From the NCBI GenBank assembly GCA_934725575.1, contig CAKVCK010000002.1:186001-250000 (forward strand): a stretch of DNA of 64,000 bases, written 5' to 3'. This DNA is from an uncultured Bacteroidales bacterium. GTDB lineage: Bacteria; Bacteroidota; Bacteroidia; Bacteroidales; UBA932. The translations under genes and the position numbers were made by a program. A model generated the notes under the pieces. It saw nothing but the letters and a program-made list of their open reading frames with translations, did no database searches and was not told the DNA's origin. This document shows, in pieces, positions 26,856-34,647 of the stretch; the first letter of the stretch is position 1, and the number at the start of each line of letters is the position of its first letter.

Positions 26856-29470
26856 TTTTGGTCAAGTCTTAAACTATAGGAATAAATATTTTAATTAGAT
26901 ATTATAAATGAGTTCTATTCTGACAGGGGCTTCAGGTGTGAGGAAAGAGAAACCGATACTTGAACAAAAAATTAAGGATGTTCATATAGGTGTTTTTTTT
27001 GACGGAACTTCAAACAATATGGTTCAACAGGCCCATTATAGTACGTTTAAGAAGGTTGATCCTATGGGGAAAATTTCATCAAAAGGACAAAAAAACTCGT
27101 ACGAAGACCTCCATAATTTACTTGATAAGAAAGATGATTTGTTGTCACAGTTGAGACAGTTAAGAGGCGATTTTACACCATATAATGATCCAATAAATGA
27201 AATGGTTAGATCTGCATCGGGAAGGTTTATTTCTAAGTTAGAGAACGATTTGAAAGAATTAAATGAGGAAATAACAATAAAGCAGATGGAAGCCATTGTT
27301 GATACAAAATCTATGGCTGCCGATGATAGCAAAGGGTATTCAAACGTTGCAATATTGTATAGCTTGCTGAACAACAAGAAATATGACCAGGAAGCATTAT
27401 ACTATAATATTTATATAGAAGGTAGTGGTGCTGATGATTTGGCGGATAATAATACATATTATATAAGTAGTAAACTGGACGTTGTAAAAGGACTTGGTTT
27501 CGGAATTGGTCCACGTGGAGTGGTTGCGTTAGTGGCTAAGGCTTGTGATGCCGTATACCGATACCTGTCTAATAATTGGTATAGTCTCTGTGAGGATACA
27601 AAGTATCATTTCTATGTTTTTGGTTTTAGTCGAGGCTCTACTTGTGCTCGTTTGTTTGCACAGTTAGCAACAAGGGACTGTGGCGAAAGATTGGAATGTG
27701 AGCAGGAATTCAAGACGTACTCAAAGTCGTTAAAACCGGACAGAGGTAAGTCCTTTATGGAAAAGGAGTATCTTTCTCCTAACGTTATAATTAAACGAGG
27801 CAATGTATTTGTTGAATTTTTGGGAATATACGATACTGTGGCATCAATCGGCTTATTGCAACAGAAAGACGGTTGGGTTATTGGGCTAAAACAATATATG
27901 AAAGAGTTTAAGGATGAAGATAAGAAGTTTCACTATACTAATGCGTCAGATTATGGGCTTTATATTAACCATAATAAGAGGATGAAATCTGTATGTCACA
28001 TTTGTGCTGCGGATGAGTTCCGGGAGAATTTTGCCTTGGTCAATATTGGCAGTACTATATATGATGATAGTATTGAGATGATTATTCCAGGATGTCATTC
28101 TGATGTGGGAGGTGGATATGTGTCAGAGAAAGGGAAAGAAAGAGTTTTATATAGATTCATACCTAGAGAGTTATCTGAAAAGGAACGCAATAATGTAGAT
28201 GAGAATTATTTAAAGTCTCTATGGCGAAAAAGAACGAAGTTTAAAATATCAAAAGAGGATAATCCCAAATTGTATGTATGTGAGCCATGGAAAGAAAATT
28301 CGGATATGGGTCCACTGGAGGGAAATACATTGAATAAATTAGGTTGGATAGATTTATCAGACTCTTTATATGTGGATAAAGATAAAAAACATAAATGTCA
28401 GATTCGTTTTGCGGACTCTGAAGATGAATTAAGCCGGTGTGTTAAATTTAATAAATATACATTAGGTGGGTATAGTAACATACCTTTGTTAATGATGATA
28501 AAGAGAGCAGATATAAAAATCGGTAAAGAATTATTTAATCCTCCAGATGCATATTATGCTATTCCTGATGATTTAAAGAGTATGGGTAAGGAGATGACGG
28601 CTTTAATGTCTAGAAACGGACGTTATTGGGTTACACTTGATGATGGGAACCAAGGGCCATGTAGACTATATAGTAGTGAACCATATCGTCGTTTGCGATT
28701 GAAATATTTGCATTTTACAGCTTCTTGCCAACTTTTTAACTGGCGGTGGAGTCTTACTCCTTTTTTTTTAGATGTGGATTTCGCGAATTTTGGAAATGAG
28801 TGTAATTATGATAGCAATAGGCGCATTTGTCGAATTATGTACGATGGAAATAAAGAGCGACCAAAGAATTGTAATGATGGTGTTAAGTATGTTTATAATA
28901 TTGATATAAAGGAGGATAATATTATTAAAGTGAACTGTCCTTCACCAGTGTTATATTCTAAAGATGGATAGTATGGAGATTCGTCTTTCTGGCAATGCTC
29001 ATAATCTTTATCCAACTGATACGTTTTATGCGTTGTTTTGGTTAAATGATGACGATGCATGGGAGGTTCCGCAACAATTTCCTTTTCAAGGAGAATGGGG
29101 GGAAGCCTTGTCAAGTGTAATATCATTGGAGGAGCATAAACGTATCCCTGAAAGATTAAGCATTATATGGTTATCTATTGTTGAGGTAAAATTTTATGAA
29201 ATTGAATATGAACTACCAGCTGATGTAGTAGCAGCCTTGCTTGAAAAATATGACGACTCTGCTTATTTTATTGTCGGAATGGCTCCGTATGGACAACTGT
29301 CTGTGTGGATATCAGATTTTGCAAAATCTTCGTTAGTATGTTGGGTAAGAGGGCAGGAGGTTTGTGTTAGTGATGAAGATTTCAGTTTAGTGTGTGGCTC
29401 AGGGAGTGTAAAGTTGCATTGCACTCAAATTATTGATAATGACCTTAACGTTAAAGGAAATCTACACATT
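26440..29470. other. AT-rich effector/immunity cassette
   Basis: From about 26.44 to 29.47 kb the sequence falls to roughly a third G+C by eye, against about half on both sides. The stretch covers the C-terminal tip of the PAAR effector, the whole Tle1-like gene and the first half of the immunity gene. The right edge, around 29465, is sharp and lies inside a coding frame. Confidence 0.75.
26908..28971 (+). CDS. Tle1-like phospholipase effector (DUF2235 alpha/beta hydrolase)
   Basis: Effector of 687 residues of the T6SS lipase family Tle1/DUF2235, expected to cut membrane phospholipids of target cells. The catalytic triad can be placed: Ser241 in GFSRG (239-243), Asp309 in GIYDTVASIG, and His397 in PGCHSDVGGGY. 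The family start motif VHIGVFFDGTSNN is at residues 25-37. No signal peptide, as expected for injected cargo. The gene is strongly AT-rich. It overlaps its presumed immunity gene by eight bases. Confidence 0.9.
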   Translation: MSSILTGASGVRKEKPILEQKIKDVHIGVFFDGTSNNMVQQAHYSTFKKVDPMGKISSKGQKNSYEDLHNLLDKKDDLLSQLRQLRGDFTPYNDPINEMVRSASGRFISKLENDLKELNEEITIKQMEAIVDTKSMAADDSKGYSNVAILYSLLNNKKYDQEALYYNIYIEGSGADDLADNNTYYISSKLDVVKGLGFGIGPRGVVALVAKACDAVYRYLSNNWYSLCEDTKYHFYVFGFSRGSTCARLFAQLATRDCGERLECEQEFKTYSKSLKPDRGKSFMEKEYLSPNVIIKRGNVFVEFLGIYDTVASIGLLQQKDGWVIGLKQYMKEFKDEDKKFHYTNASDYGLYINHNKRMKSVCHICAADEFRENFALVNIGSTIYDDSIEMIIPGCHSDVGGGYVSEKGKERVLYRFIPRELSEKERNNVDENYLKSLWRKRTKFKISKEDNPKLYVCEPWKENSDMGPLEGNTLNKLGWIDLSDSLYVDKDKKHKCQIRFADSEDELSRCVKFNKYTLGGYSNIPLLMMIKRADIKIGKELFNPPDAYYAIPDDLKSMGKEMTALMSRNGRYWVTLDDGNQGPCRLYSSEPYRRLRLKYLHFTASCQLFNWRWSLTPFFLDVDFANFGNECNYDSNRRICRIMYDGNKERPKNCNDGVKYVYNIDIKEDNIIKVNCPSPVLYSKDG

Positions 29471-29998
29471 AACGGTCTGCCTCCACGTGACCTTTTCGAT
29501 AACTATATGAAGCAGTTCACGTACCGTTACGTGACGATGTTTGGGAAGTGGAATGGCAAGGGGAAACTGTGGGAGGAATATGAGGAGAAGGATCAGCTTC
29601 CGGAGTTTGGGTGGATTGAGGAGGCGTTGTTTGACGGAACGCACGACAAGTTGCGCGACGGGGGGCTGATGAAATACCACGAGGCGGGGAAACCTAAGAG
29701 GCTGGCGGTGAGCTGGCATATCGGGAAGGCGGAATATTCGGCGTACTTCTGGTTCGAGGATGAAGGGATCCGTGAGGTGTTTGACAGGCTTTATGGGGCG
29801 CATCCGGACACCAAGACGGACTTTATCATCCGGATTGATGCGGAGAGGCGGAAATATGAGTTGGCACTCTATCGGTATGGACTTAAGGCACCGCAGGTGA
29901 TTCCGGAGGATGTGTACCAGTTGTTGGTGTTCAAGAACAAGTTTGAGGATTATCGTTCGGACAACTACAATCAGGAACGTGGAGCTTGGATTTGGTAA
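28964..29998 (+). CDS. DUF2931-like immunity protein, two domains of different composition
   Basis: Protein of 344 residues directly overlapping the Tle1-like gene, the usual place for an immunity partner. Both halves show a weakly similar pattern: IPERLSIIWLSIVEVKFY (about 61-78) and KPKRLAVSWHIGKAEYSAYF (about 246-265), consistent with two DUF2931-like domains. Residues 1-167 are encoded by AT-rich DNA and 168-344 by DNA of normal composition, so the gene looks like a new immunity domain fused to an older resident one. No signal peptide was seen. DUF2931 is a tentative call. Confidence 0.6.
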   Translation: MDSMEIRLSGNAHNLYPTDTFYALFWLNDDDAWEVPQQFPFQGEWGEALSSVISLEEHKRIPERLSIIWLSIVEVKFYEIEYELPADVVAALLEKYDDSAYFIVGMAPYGQLSVWISDFAKSSLVCWVRGQEVCVSDEDFSLVCGSGSVKLHCTQIIDNDLNVKGNLHINGLPPRDLFDNYMKQFTYRYVTMFGKWNGKGKLWEEYEEKDQLPEFGWIEEALFDGTHDKLRDGGLMKYHEAGKPKRLAVSWHIGKAEYSAYFWFEDEGIREVFDRLYGAHPDTKTDFIIRIDAERRKYELALYRYGLKAPQVIPEDVYQLLVFKNKFEDYRSDNYNQERGAWIW

Positions 29999-30060
29999 AT
30001 GTGGGACATCATCGGCACTGGCCGTGAATAGATTATAATAACAACAAAACATAAATCATT

Positions 30061-30390
30061 ATGGCAACAGAAGAATTGTACGAGGAAGATGAGTTCATCA
30101 TCAATCTTACTATCGACGGGACGGAATTTGAGGAGGTGGAGGTAAAGGTCACGGACCCGAACAAGACTATCCGTGATCAGATCTCAAGCATTGTCTCGGT
30201 CTTTGAGCTTCCAAAGATCGACAATGGCGGCAATCCTATCCAGTACCTTTTGGGACAGATTATGGGAGATGGCGAAGAACCGGAAATCCTTGAGTTTGAG
30301 GATGAGGACGGCCGTGAGCAGGCTCTTGTCGATTATAATATCCAACCGGGTGACCATCTGCATCTGATTTCTGTTCCGATCGCCGGATAA
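30061..30390 (+). CDS. ubiquitin-like protein (Ubl)
   Basis: Beta-grasp protein of 109 residues. Strand pattern EDEFIINLTIDG, helix TIRDQISSIVSVFEL, then DYNIQPGDHLHLISVPIAG. The end LHLISVPIAG lines up with the LHLVLRLRGG tail of ubiquitin. It ends exactly in Ala-Gly, so the C-terminal Gly is already exposed and no pro-peptide must be removed. Next to an E2, a JAMM peptidase, a RING protein and an E1-like gene, it is the presumed modifier. The target is unknown. YukD-type Ubl domains of other secretion systems are an alternative relation. Confidence 0.75.
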   Translation: MATEELYEEDEFIINLTIDGTEFEEVEVKVTDPNKTIRDQISSIVSVFELPKIDNGGNPIQYLLGQIMGDGEEPEILEFEDEDGREQALVDYNIQPGDHLHLISVPIAG

Positions 30391-30405
30391 GCATAGGATT
30401 GGGCT

Positions 30406-31071
30406 ATGAATGAGACGATAAACAATTATAATCAAAAAGAACTTTCCGGACGGGATGCCCGCCTTTGGAAAGAGTGGAAGGAACTGGACACATTGTGCGC
30501 CAAACGTAAGGCCGCGAGCCCCAATCCGCGCCAGCCGTCCATTTCTTACATAGTGCGCCGCAAGAATGCGATGGGGCTGCCTACTGAATATGAAATATGG
30601 TACCGCTGCAAATCTATAGTCGGAGTCAAGGGTGAGACGGTGCCGCGTGAGCCGGTCTTTGGCTATTTGCACAAGATGAGCGTTGTCCTGCCGAACAACT
30701 ATCCGTCGGCGGACGGCAACCCTATATTCACGTTCCGTACCGATGTATGGCACCCCAATATTCGTTATTCAGGAAGTTTCAAGGGACACGTGTGTCTGAC
30801 TATCAAGGAGATGGGAGTGCTTGCTTCCATCAAGGACCTTGTGCTGCGGGTTGAGCGTTACCTGAAGTACCAGATGTACCACGCCCGCAACACCTATCCG
30901 TATCCGGAGGATCAGAATGTGGCCGAATGGGTACGTGAGGAAGGGGAGCCTAACGGGTGGGTGCGCTTCGCACAGGACAGACCTGAGCCGGAAACACCGG
31001 ATAAAGGAGAGGAGACAAAGAGTGGAAGGGAAGTAAAGATTGGCTCCGCCATAAAATCAAGGACGATATGA
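30406..31071 (+). CDS. E2-like ubiquitin-conjugating enzyme (UBC fold)
   Basis: Protein of 221 residues. Seen: VVLPNNYPSADGNPIFTFRT (about 93-112), the E2 'YPxxPP.v.F' region, then HPN (116-118) and GHVCL with the candidate catalytic Cys130. HPN and Cys are separated by 11 residues, a few more than in eukaryotic E2s. A C-terminal Lys/Glu-rich tail (about 192-221) is outside the fold. It would carry the Ubl as a thioester from the E1-like protein encoded 6 kb downstream. Follows the Ubl gene by 15 nt and overlaps the next start (ATGA). Confidence 0.82.
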   Translation: MNETINNYNQKELSGRDARLWKEWKELDTLCAKRKAASPNPRQPSISYIVRRKNAMGLPTEYEIWYRCKSIVGVKGETVPREPVFGYLHKMSVVLPNNYPSADGNPIFTFRTDVWHPNIRYSGSFKGHVCLTIKEMGVLASIKDLVLRVERYLKYQMYHARNTYPYPEDQNVAEWVREEGEPNGWVRFAQDRPEPETPDKGEETKSGREVKIGSAIKSRTI

Positions 31072-32114
31072 AAAGGACGTTTTTTCTGGCGGTAGTATTG
31101 ACGCTCCTGCAATTTCTGCCGCTGCGGGCTGATGAGAAAAGAACTGTAAGGCTTGATAACCGGGAGCATCGGAAAGAGACCATTTCCTTGGATCAGTGCA
31201 ACATTTTTGTCGAGCTGAACAAATGTGAGGATAAAGAGGACGTACGTGTCACGGTGAGTGTGGAGAATGCCTTCGAGGACAAGATCCTTTGCTTGTTCGA
31301 TCAGGCTTACAGCGAGAAGGCTCTTCGGAAGATGTCCGTGATCTATGATAAGAGTTTTCCGGGGCGGAGAGGAGAAAGGGACACCTACTGTTGCAAGTGG
31401 CTTGCCGAGGCTTGCATCCTGCAACCTTCGTCTGAACCGAGAGCACTTTTTATATTAGAGGATTTCACAAGCACATCCTGTCAGCTTCCTGTTTACATCG
31501 CTAGTGATAAAGAGCTCAATCTGATTGTGTTCAGGAAGGACCGCATTGTTTTGACGGAAATGAACCTCGTGACGCTTGACATTGTCGTGGATCTAAGGCC
31601 GGATGAGACCTATTTGGGGCTTTCCAAGGAATGTGACAAACTTATTGAGGATATCGGGAACGAGACATTCTGCACGAACGAGGGGCACGTCGGGACCCCT
31701 TGCGAAACCTTGACCAAGACCTATAACGCACGGATAGACAGTCTGAAAAAAGAGGTCAGAGGAGTGATGGATACCCGTGGCTACAGAAAGTCCGGTAAGA
31801 TGTACGGGATGTATTCCGCATTGGCGGAGCGTCTGGACACAATCAATCTGGAAAAGCGTGTCACAGCTTCGTGCGGCAAGGATGTGGCGCGCGATAAGCA
31901 TAAATGCCGTTACTGCTCTCTGACGTATGAGGCGATATACCGGAAACTCGAAGAATATTACATAGATATTCACAACGGGTCAAAGGATAAGGCTCAGGTG
32001 ATGGGCGATGTGAACGCCTTGCATAACTGTGCGGTCAGGAACAAGAAACGTTCGGGCGGCAAGAATTACAAGACCAGGATAAACACCTACTACAACAAGA
32101 TAAAGGCTCTTTAG
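31068..32114 (+). CDS. exported protein of unknown function
   Basis: Protein of 348 residues with a signal peptide (about 1-21, LTLLQFLPLRADE). I recognise no family. The first half is beta-rich; the second half (about 185-348) is helical with several cysteines, among them KCRYC (near 285) and a preceding CGKD. The end is strongly basic (KKRSGGKNYKTRINTYY). The E2 gene overlaps by four bases and the next gene follows after 2 nt, so it belongs to the same unit. Possibly part of the envelope portion of the injection machine. Confidence 0.6.
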   Translation: MKRTFFLAVVLTLLQFLPLRADEKRTVRLDNREHRKETISLDQCNIFVELNKCEDKEDVRVTVSVENAFEDKILCLFDQAYSEKALRKMSVIYDKSFPGRRGERDTYCCKWLAEACILQPSSEPRALFILEDFTSTSCQLPVYIASDKELNLIVFRKDRIVLTEMNLVTLDIVVDLRPDETYLGLSKECDKLIEDIGNETFCTNEGHVGTPCETLTKTYNARIDSLKKEVRGVMDTRGYRKSGKMYGMYSALAERLDTINLEKRVTASCGKDVARDKHKCRYCSLTYEAIYRKLEEYYIDIHNGSKDKAQVMGDVNALHNCAVRNKKRSGGKNYKTRINTYYNKIKAL

Positions 32115-32116
32115 GG

Positions 32117-33301
32117 ATGCGAATATTCCGTTTCATACTGTGTTCTGTGTTCATCGCGTCACTGGCGTTGCCATCGCCGGCGAAAGAGGTGAGGGACACG
32201 GTACGCACGACAGGAGGGGACAAGGTGATAATATCATACAAACTCTCTTATTCCGGCGACAAGGCCACTGTCCGCTTTACCGGGCAACAGAAACGGTTGG
32301 GACATCGGAGTGCCGGTAAGTACAAAGATCTGAGCAAGGTCGCGGTTATGTTTTTTGACAGGACCGGTTCCTATGGCAAGGATGTGGCCGTGCTGAACGT
32401 TGTGCCTAAGGCGTTTATGATTCCTGACAATGTGGCTTACCGCAAGTCAACGGAGGGCTTTTTCCTGGTCCAGGCGGATCCGAGCCTGGAGTTTTCCGTG
32501 GAAGGTGAGGCCGACATCGTCATCCCGATTTACTTGGCCTACAAGTCAAAGAAAGGCCGGTATGAGATTTTCGGCGAAAGCGAGGGGATCACAGTGCGTC
32601 TTTCCCCGGCCAGACCAAAGCAATCATCCCAGCGACAGCCTGTTATGCGTGAAGTGACATCCACATTGGAGGTCGAGGCAGACAATGCTTTGGCTGTCAA
32701 GGTTGTGGAGAGCGTGAATCTCGCTAGGAAACTGATTTCGGAAACAGAACGTCTGCCGTTCTCTGACAACCTTTTGGATGAGATTAATTACCTGAGGCAG
32801 AAGAAAAGAGAGGTGTCGGATGCGAATGTGCTGTCTGAAATCTCTGACGTTTTGGATCGCTACGAGGAGAAGAAAACGTCTTTGGAGGAAAAGAGAATCC
32901 TTGAGGAACGGCAAGCTGAGGAGCAGCGTGCCAGGCAAGAGGCTGAAGAACTCAAGGCTCAGGAAGAGGCTCAAGAGGCTGAACGCCAAGAAGAGGCGAA
33001 ACGTGAGAAAAAGCGTACCCTTTGGATGATTATCGGGGGGCTTGGCATCGCGGTTTTTGGGTTTGCCGGCAATCAGGTGATGCAGCATATTCGTAACGTC
33101 AAGAATCAAAAGAATATGATGAGTATGCAGCAGTCCATCGTGGAACAGGCCGAGGCTGAGGTGAACCGCCGTGCGAGGGCCGCTGTGAGGTCGCAGGAAA
33201 GAAATGTCGTCAATGACGTGAAACGCAGAACGACAGACACCGTCAGAAAGAAAATCCAGACGGTGAAGGTCAATGGAAAATCAAAGAAACCTTCAATATA
33301 G
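32117..33301 (+). CDS. exported coiled-coil protein with a C-terminal membrane anchor
   Basis: Protein of 394 residues. Signal peptide (1-22), a beta-rich periplasmic domain (about 25-170), then helices and a long Glu/Ala/Gln/Arg coiled coil (about 245-300). A transmembrane helix follows (about 304-322, LWMIIGGLGIAVFGFAG), then a basic cytosolic tail of 70 residues. Such a periplasm-to-cytosol linker would suit a docking role between the machine and the envelope. TssO of subtype iii T6SS is also an anchored coiled-coil protein, but I cannot show homology. Confidence 0.55.
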   Translation: MRIFRFILCSVFIASLALPSPAKEVRDTVRTTGGDKVIISYKLSYSGDKATVRFTGQQKRLGHRSAGKYKDLSKVAVMFFDRTGSYGKDVAVLNVVPKAFMIPDNVAYRKSTEGFFLVQADPSLEFSVEGEADIVIPIYLAYKSKKGRYEIFGESEGITVRLSPARPKQSSQRQPVMREVTSTLEVEADNALAVKVVESVNLARKLISETERLPFSDNLLDEINYLRQKKREVSDANVLSEISDVLDRYEEKKTSLEEKRILEERQAEEQRARQEAEELKAQEEAQEAERQEEAKREKKRTLWMIIGGLGIAVFGFAGNQVMQHIRNVKNQKNMMSMQQSIVEQAEAEVNRRARAAVRSQERNVVNDVKRRTTDTVRKKIQTVKVNGKSKKPSI

Positions 33302-33306
33302 GATAA

Positions 33307-34647
33307 ATGGATAGTGTTTGGAATAATATCAAAGCTTGGATTTGCGATTTCTTTGGAGTGGGATCACTGTCGGAGATCTTAAACGGGGCTTTGCCAAAGG
33401 AATATTATTATTTGATGGCTGCGGCCGGGATATTCATCCTTGTCTTGATCATTGCGCTTGTCGTTGGAGTGAGGAGGAGCCGCCGGAAGAAAAAGGCGTC
33501 CCGTAAGGTGGAAAGTGTGCCTCAGAATCCTCAGGCGGATATTATAGTAAGGCGCAAGACCACATCGATATTGAAAAAGCAAAGTCTGGAGGATGTCCTT
33601 CATAATCCCGCCTACCTGCCGATTGACTGTTCGGAGTTCTGCGATGACTCTGCGGTCAGGAGGATATATCTTAAGAACACCTGTGTCAAAGAGATATACA
33701 ATATGTATGCAGAGGATCTGCGGAATTCGGAGACTCCGAAGGAGGACGGCTGTATGGTGCTGGGGCGTTGGGTCCACGATGAGCAAAGTGATGAGTATTA
33801 TGTCTCTTTGGAAGAGATCGTGAAGCCTGGAGACGATGCCGTGTTCAAGGAATATGAGTTGAACTTCGGCGGAAAGATCAAGCTGAAAGTTTCTGAAAAG
33901 CTCCGGAAACTTCGTCGGGAGACCAACCTTCAGTATGATATGACGTGCTGGGTTCATTCGCACCCCGGTCTTGGCGTCTTCTTCAGCAACGCGGACAGCG
34001 GGGTGCAGATGCAGCTTAAGCATCCGGTGCATCCTAAATTCCTGACGGCTATTGTCGTGGACATCTTGACTCCTGATCAGGAGATGGGAATATTCACTTT
34101 CAAACACGACCTGACCATCAATGCCAAACCGGACCTCCGCAGGATGTATTCTTTGGAGGAACTGTACAAATGGGCTGTCAAGAGCGACAGGAGTGGTTTC
34201 AAGCCGGAAGATCATTATAACATTATGGCTTCGGCAAGGCAGCATTCGGATGACTGCTTCGGGATAGAACTGTCCAACAGCGCGGTAATCGATCTTTGTC
34301 AGATAGAGGCGTTTGGGGGCTCCGGGTTGAAGGGTTGGGTTTACGGTTTTGTCTGCCGGCAAGGAGAGAGGACCGAGAATGTGGTGAATGTGATTTCGGA
34401 TTCAATGCGGATTCCTGACAATGAACTTCTTGGCTGTCTCATCATCGGTACGCATTGCAGCATCCCCACAATCAGGAAAACATTGGCTGGCTACCCTCAG
34501 CCGTTGAGGTTTGTGCTGTTCTATTCCACATCCGACGGAACGCTTGTTTCCATCCCTATGCTGGATGGACAAATTTTGCTGGATGAGCAATATTATGGTG
34601 AAGAGAAATTAGAAGAACTTAAGATATGGACAAGAAGAAGACGTTAG
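33307..34647 (+). CDS. membrane-anchored JAMM/JAB isopeptidase
   Basis: Protein of 446 residues. One TM helix (about 36-54) followed by RRSRRKKKASRK, which puts the rest in the cytosol. The MPN+ metal site is complete: HSHPGLGVFFSNAD (217-230) fits HxHx7SxxD, with the upstream catalytic Glu probably E146 in KEDGCMVLGR. Such proteases remove ubiquitin-like modifiers. The C-terminal domain (about 285-446) is unassigned. The next gene starts 22 bases before this one ends. Confidence 0.85.
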   Translation: MDSVWNNIKAWICDFFGVGSLSEILNGALPKEYYYLMAAAGIFILVLIIALVVGVRRSRRKKKASRKVESVPQNPQADIIVRRKTTSILKKQSLEDVLHNPAYLPIDCSEFCDDSAVRRIYLKNTCVKEIYNMYAEDLRNSETPKEDGCMVLGRWVHDEQSDEYYVSLEEIVKPGDDAVFKEYELNFGGKIKLKVSEKLRKLRRETNLQYDMTCWVHSHPGLGVFFSNADSGVQMQLKHPVHPKFLTAIVVDILTPDQEMGIFTFKHDLTINAKPDLRRMYSLEELYKWAVKSDRSGFKPEDHYNIMASARQHSDDCFGIELSNSAVIDLCQIEAFGGSGLKGWVYGFVCRQGERTENVVNVISDSMRIPDNELLGCLIIGTHCSIPTIRKTLAGYPQPLRFVLFYSTSDGTLVSIPMLDGQILLDEQYYGEEKLEELKIWTRRRR

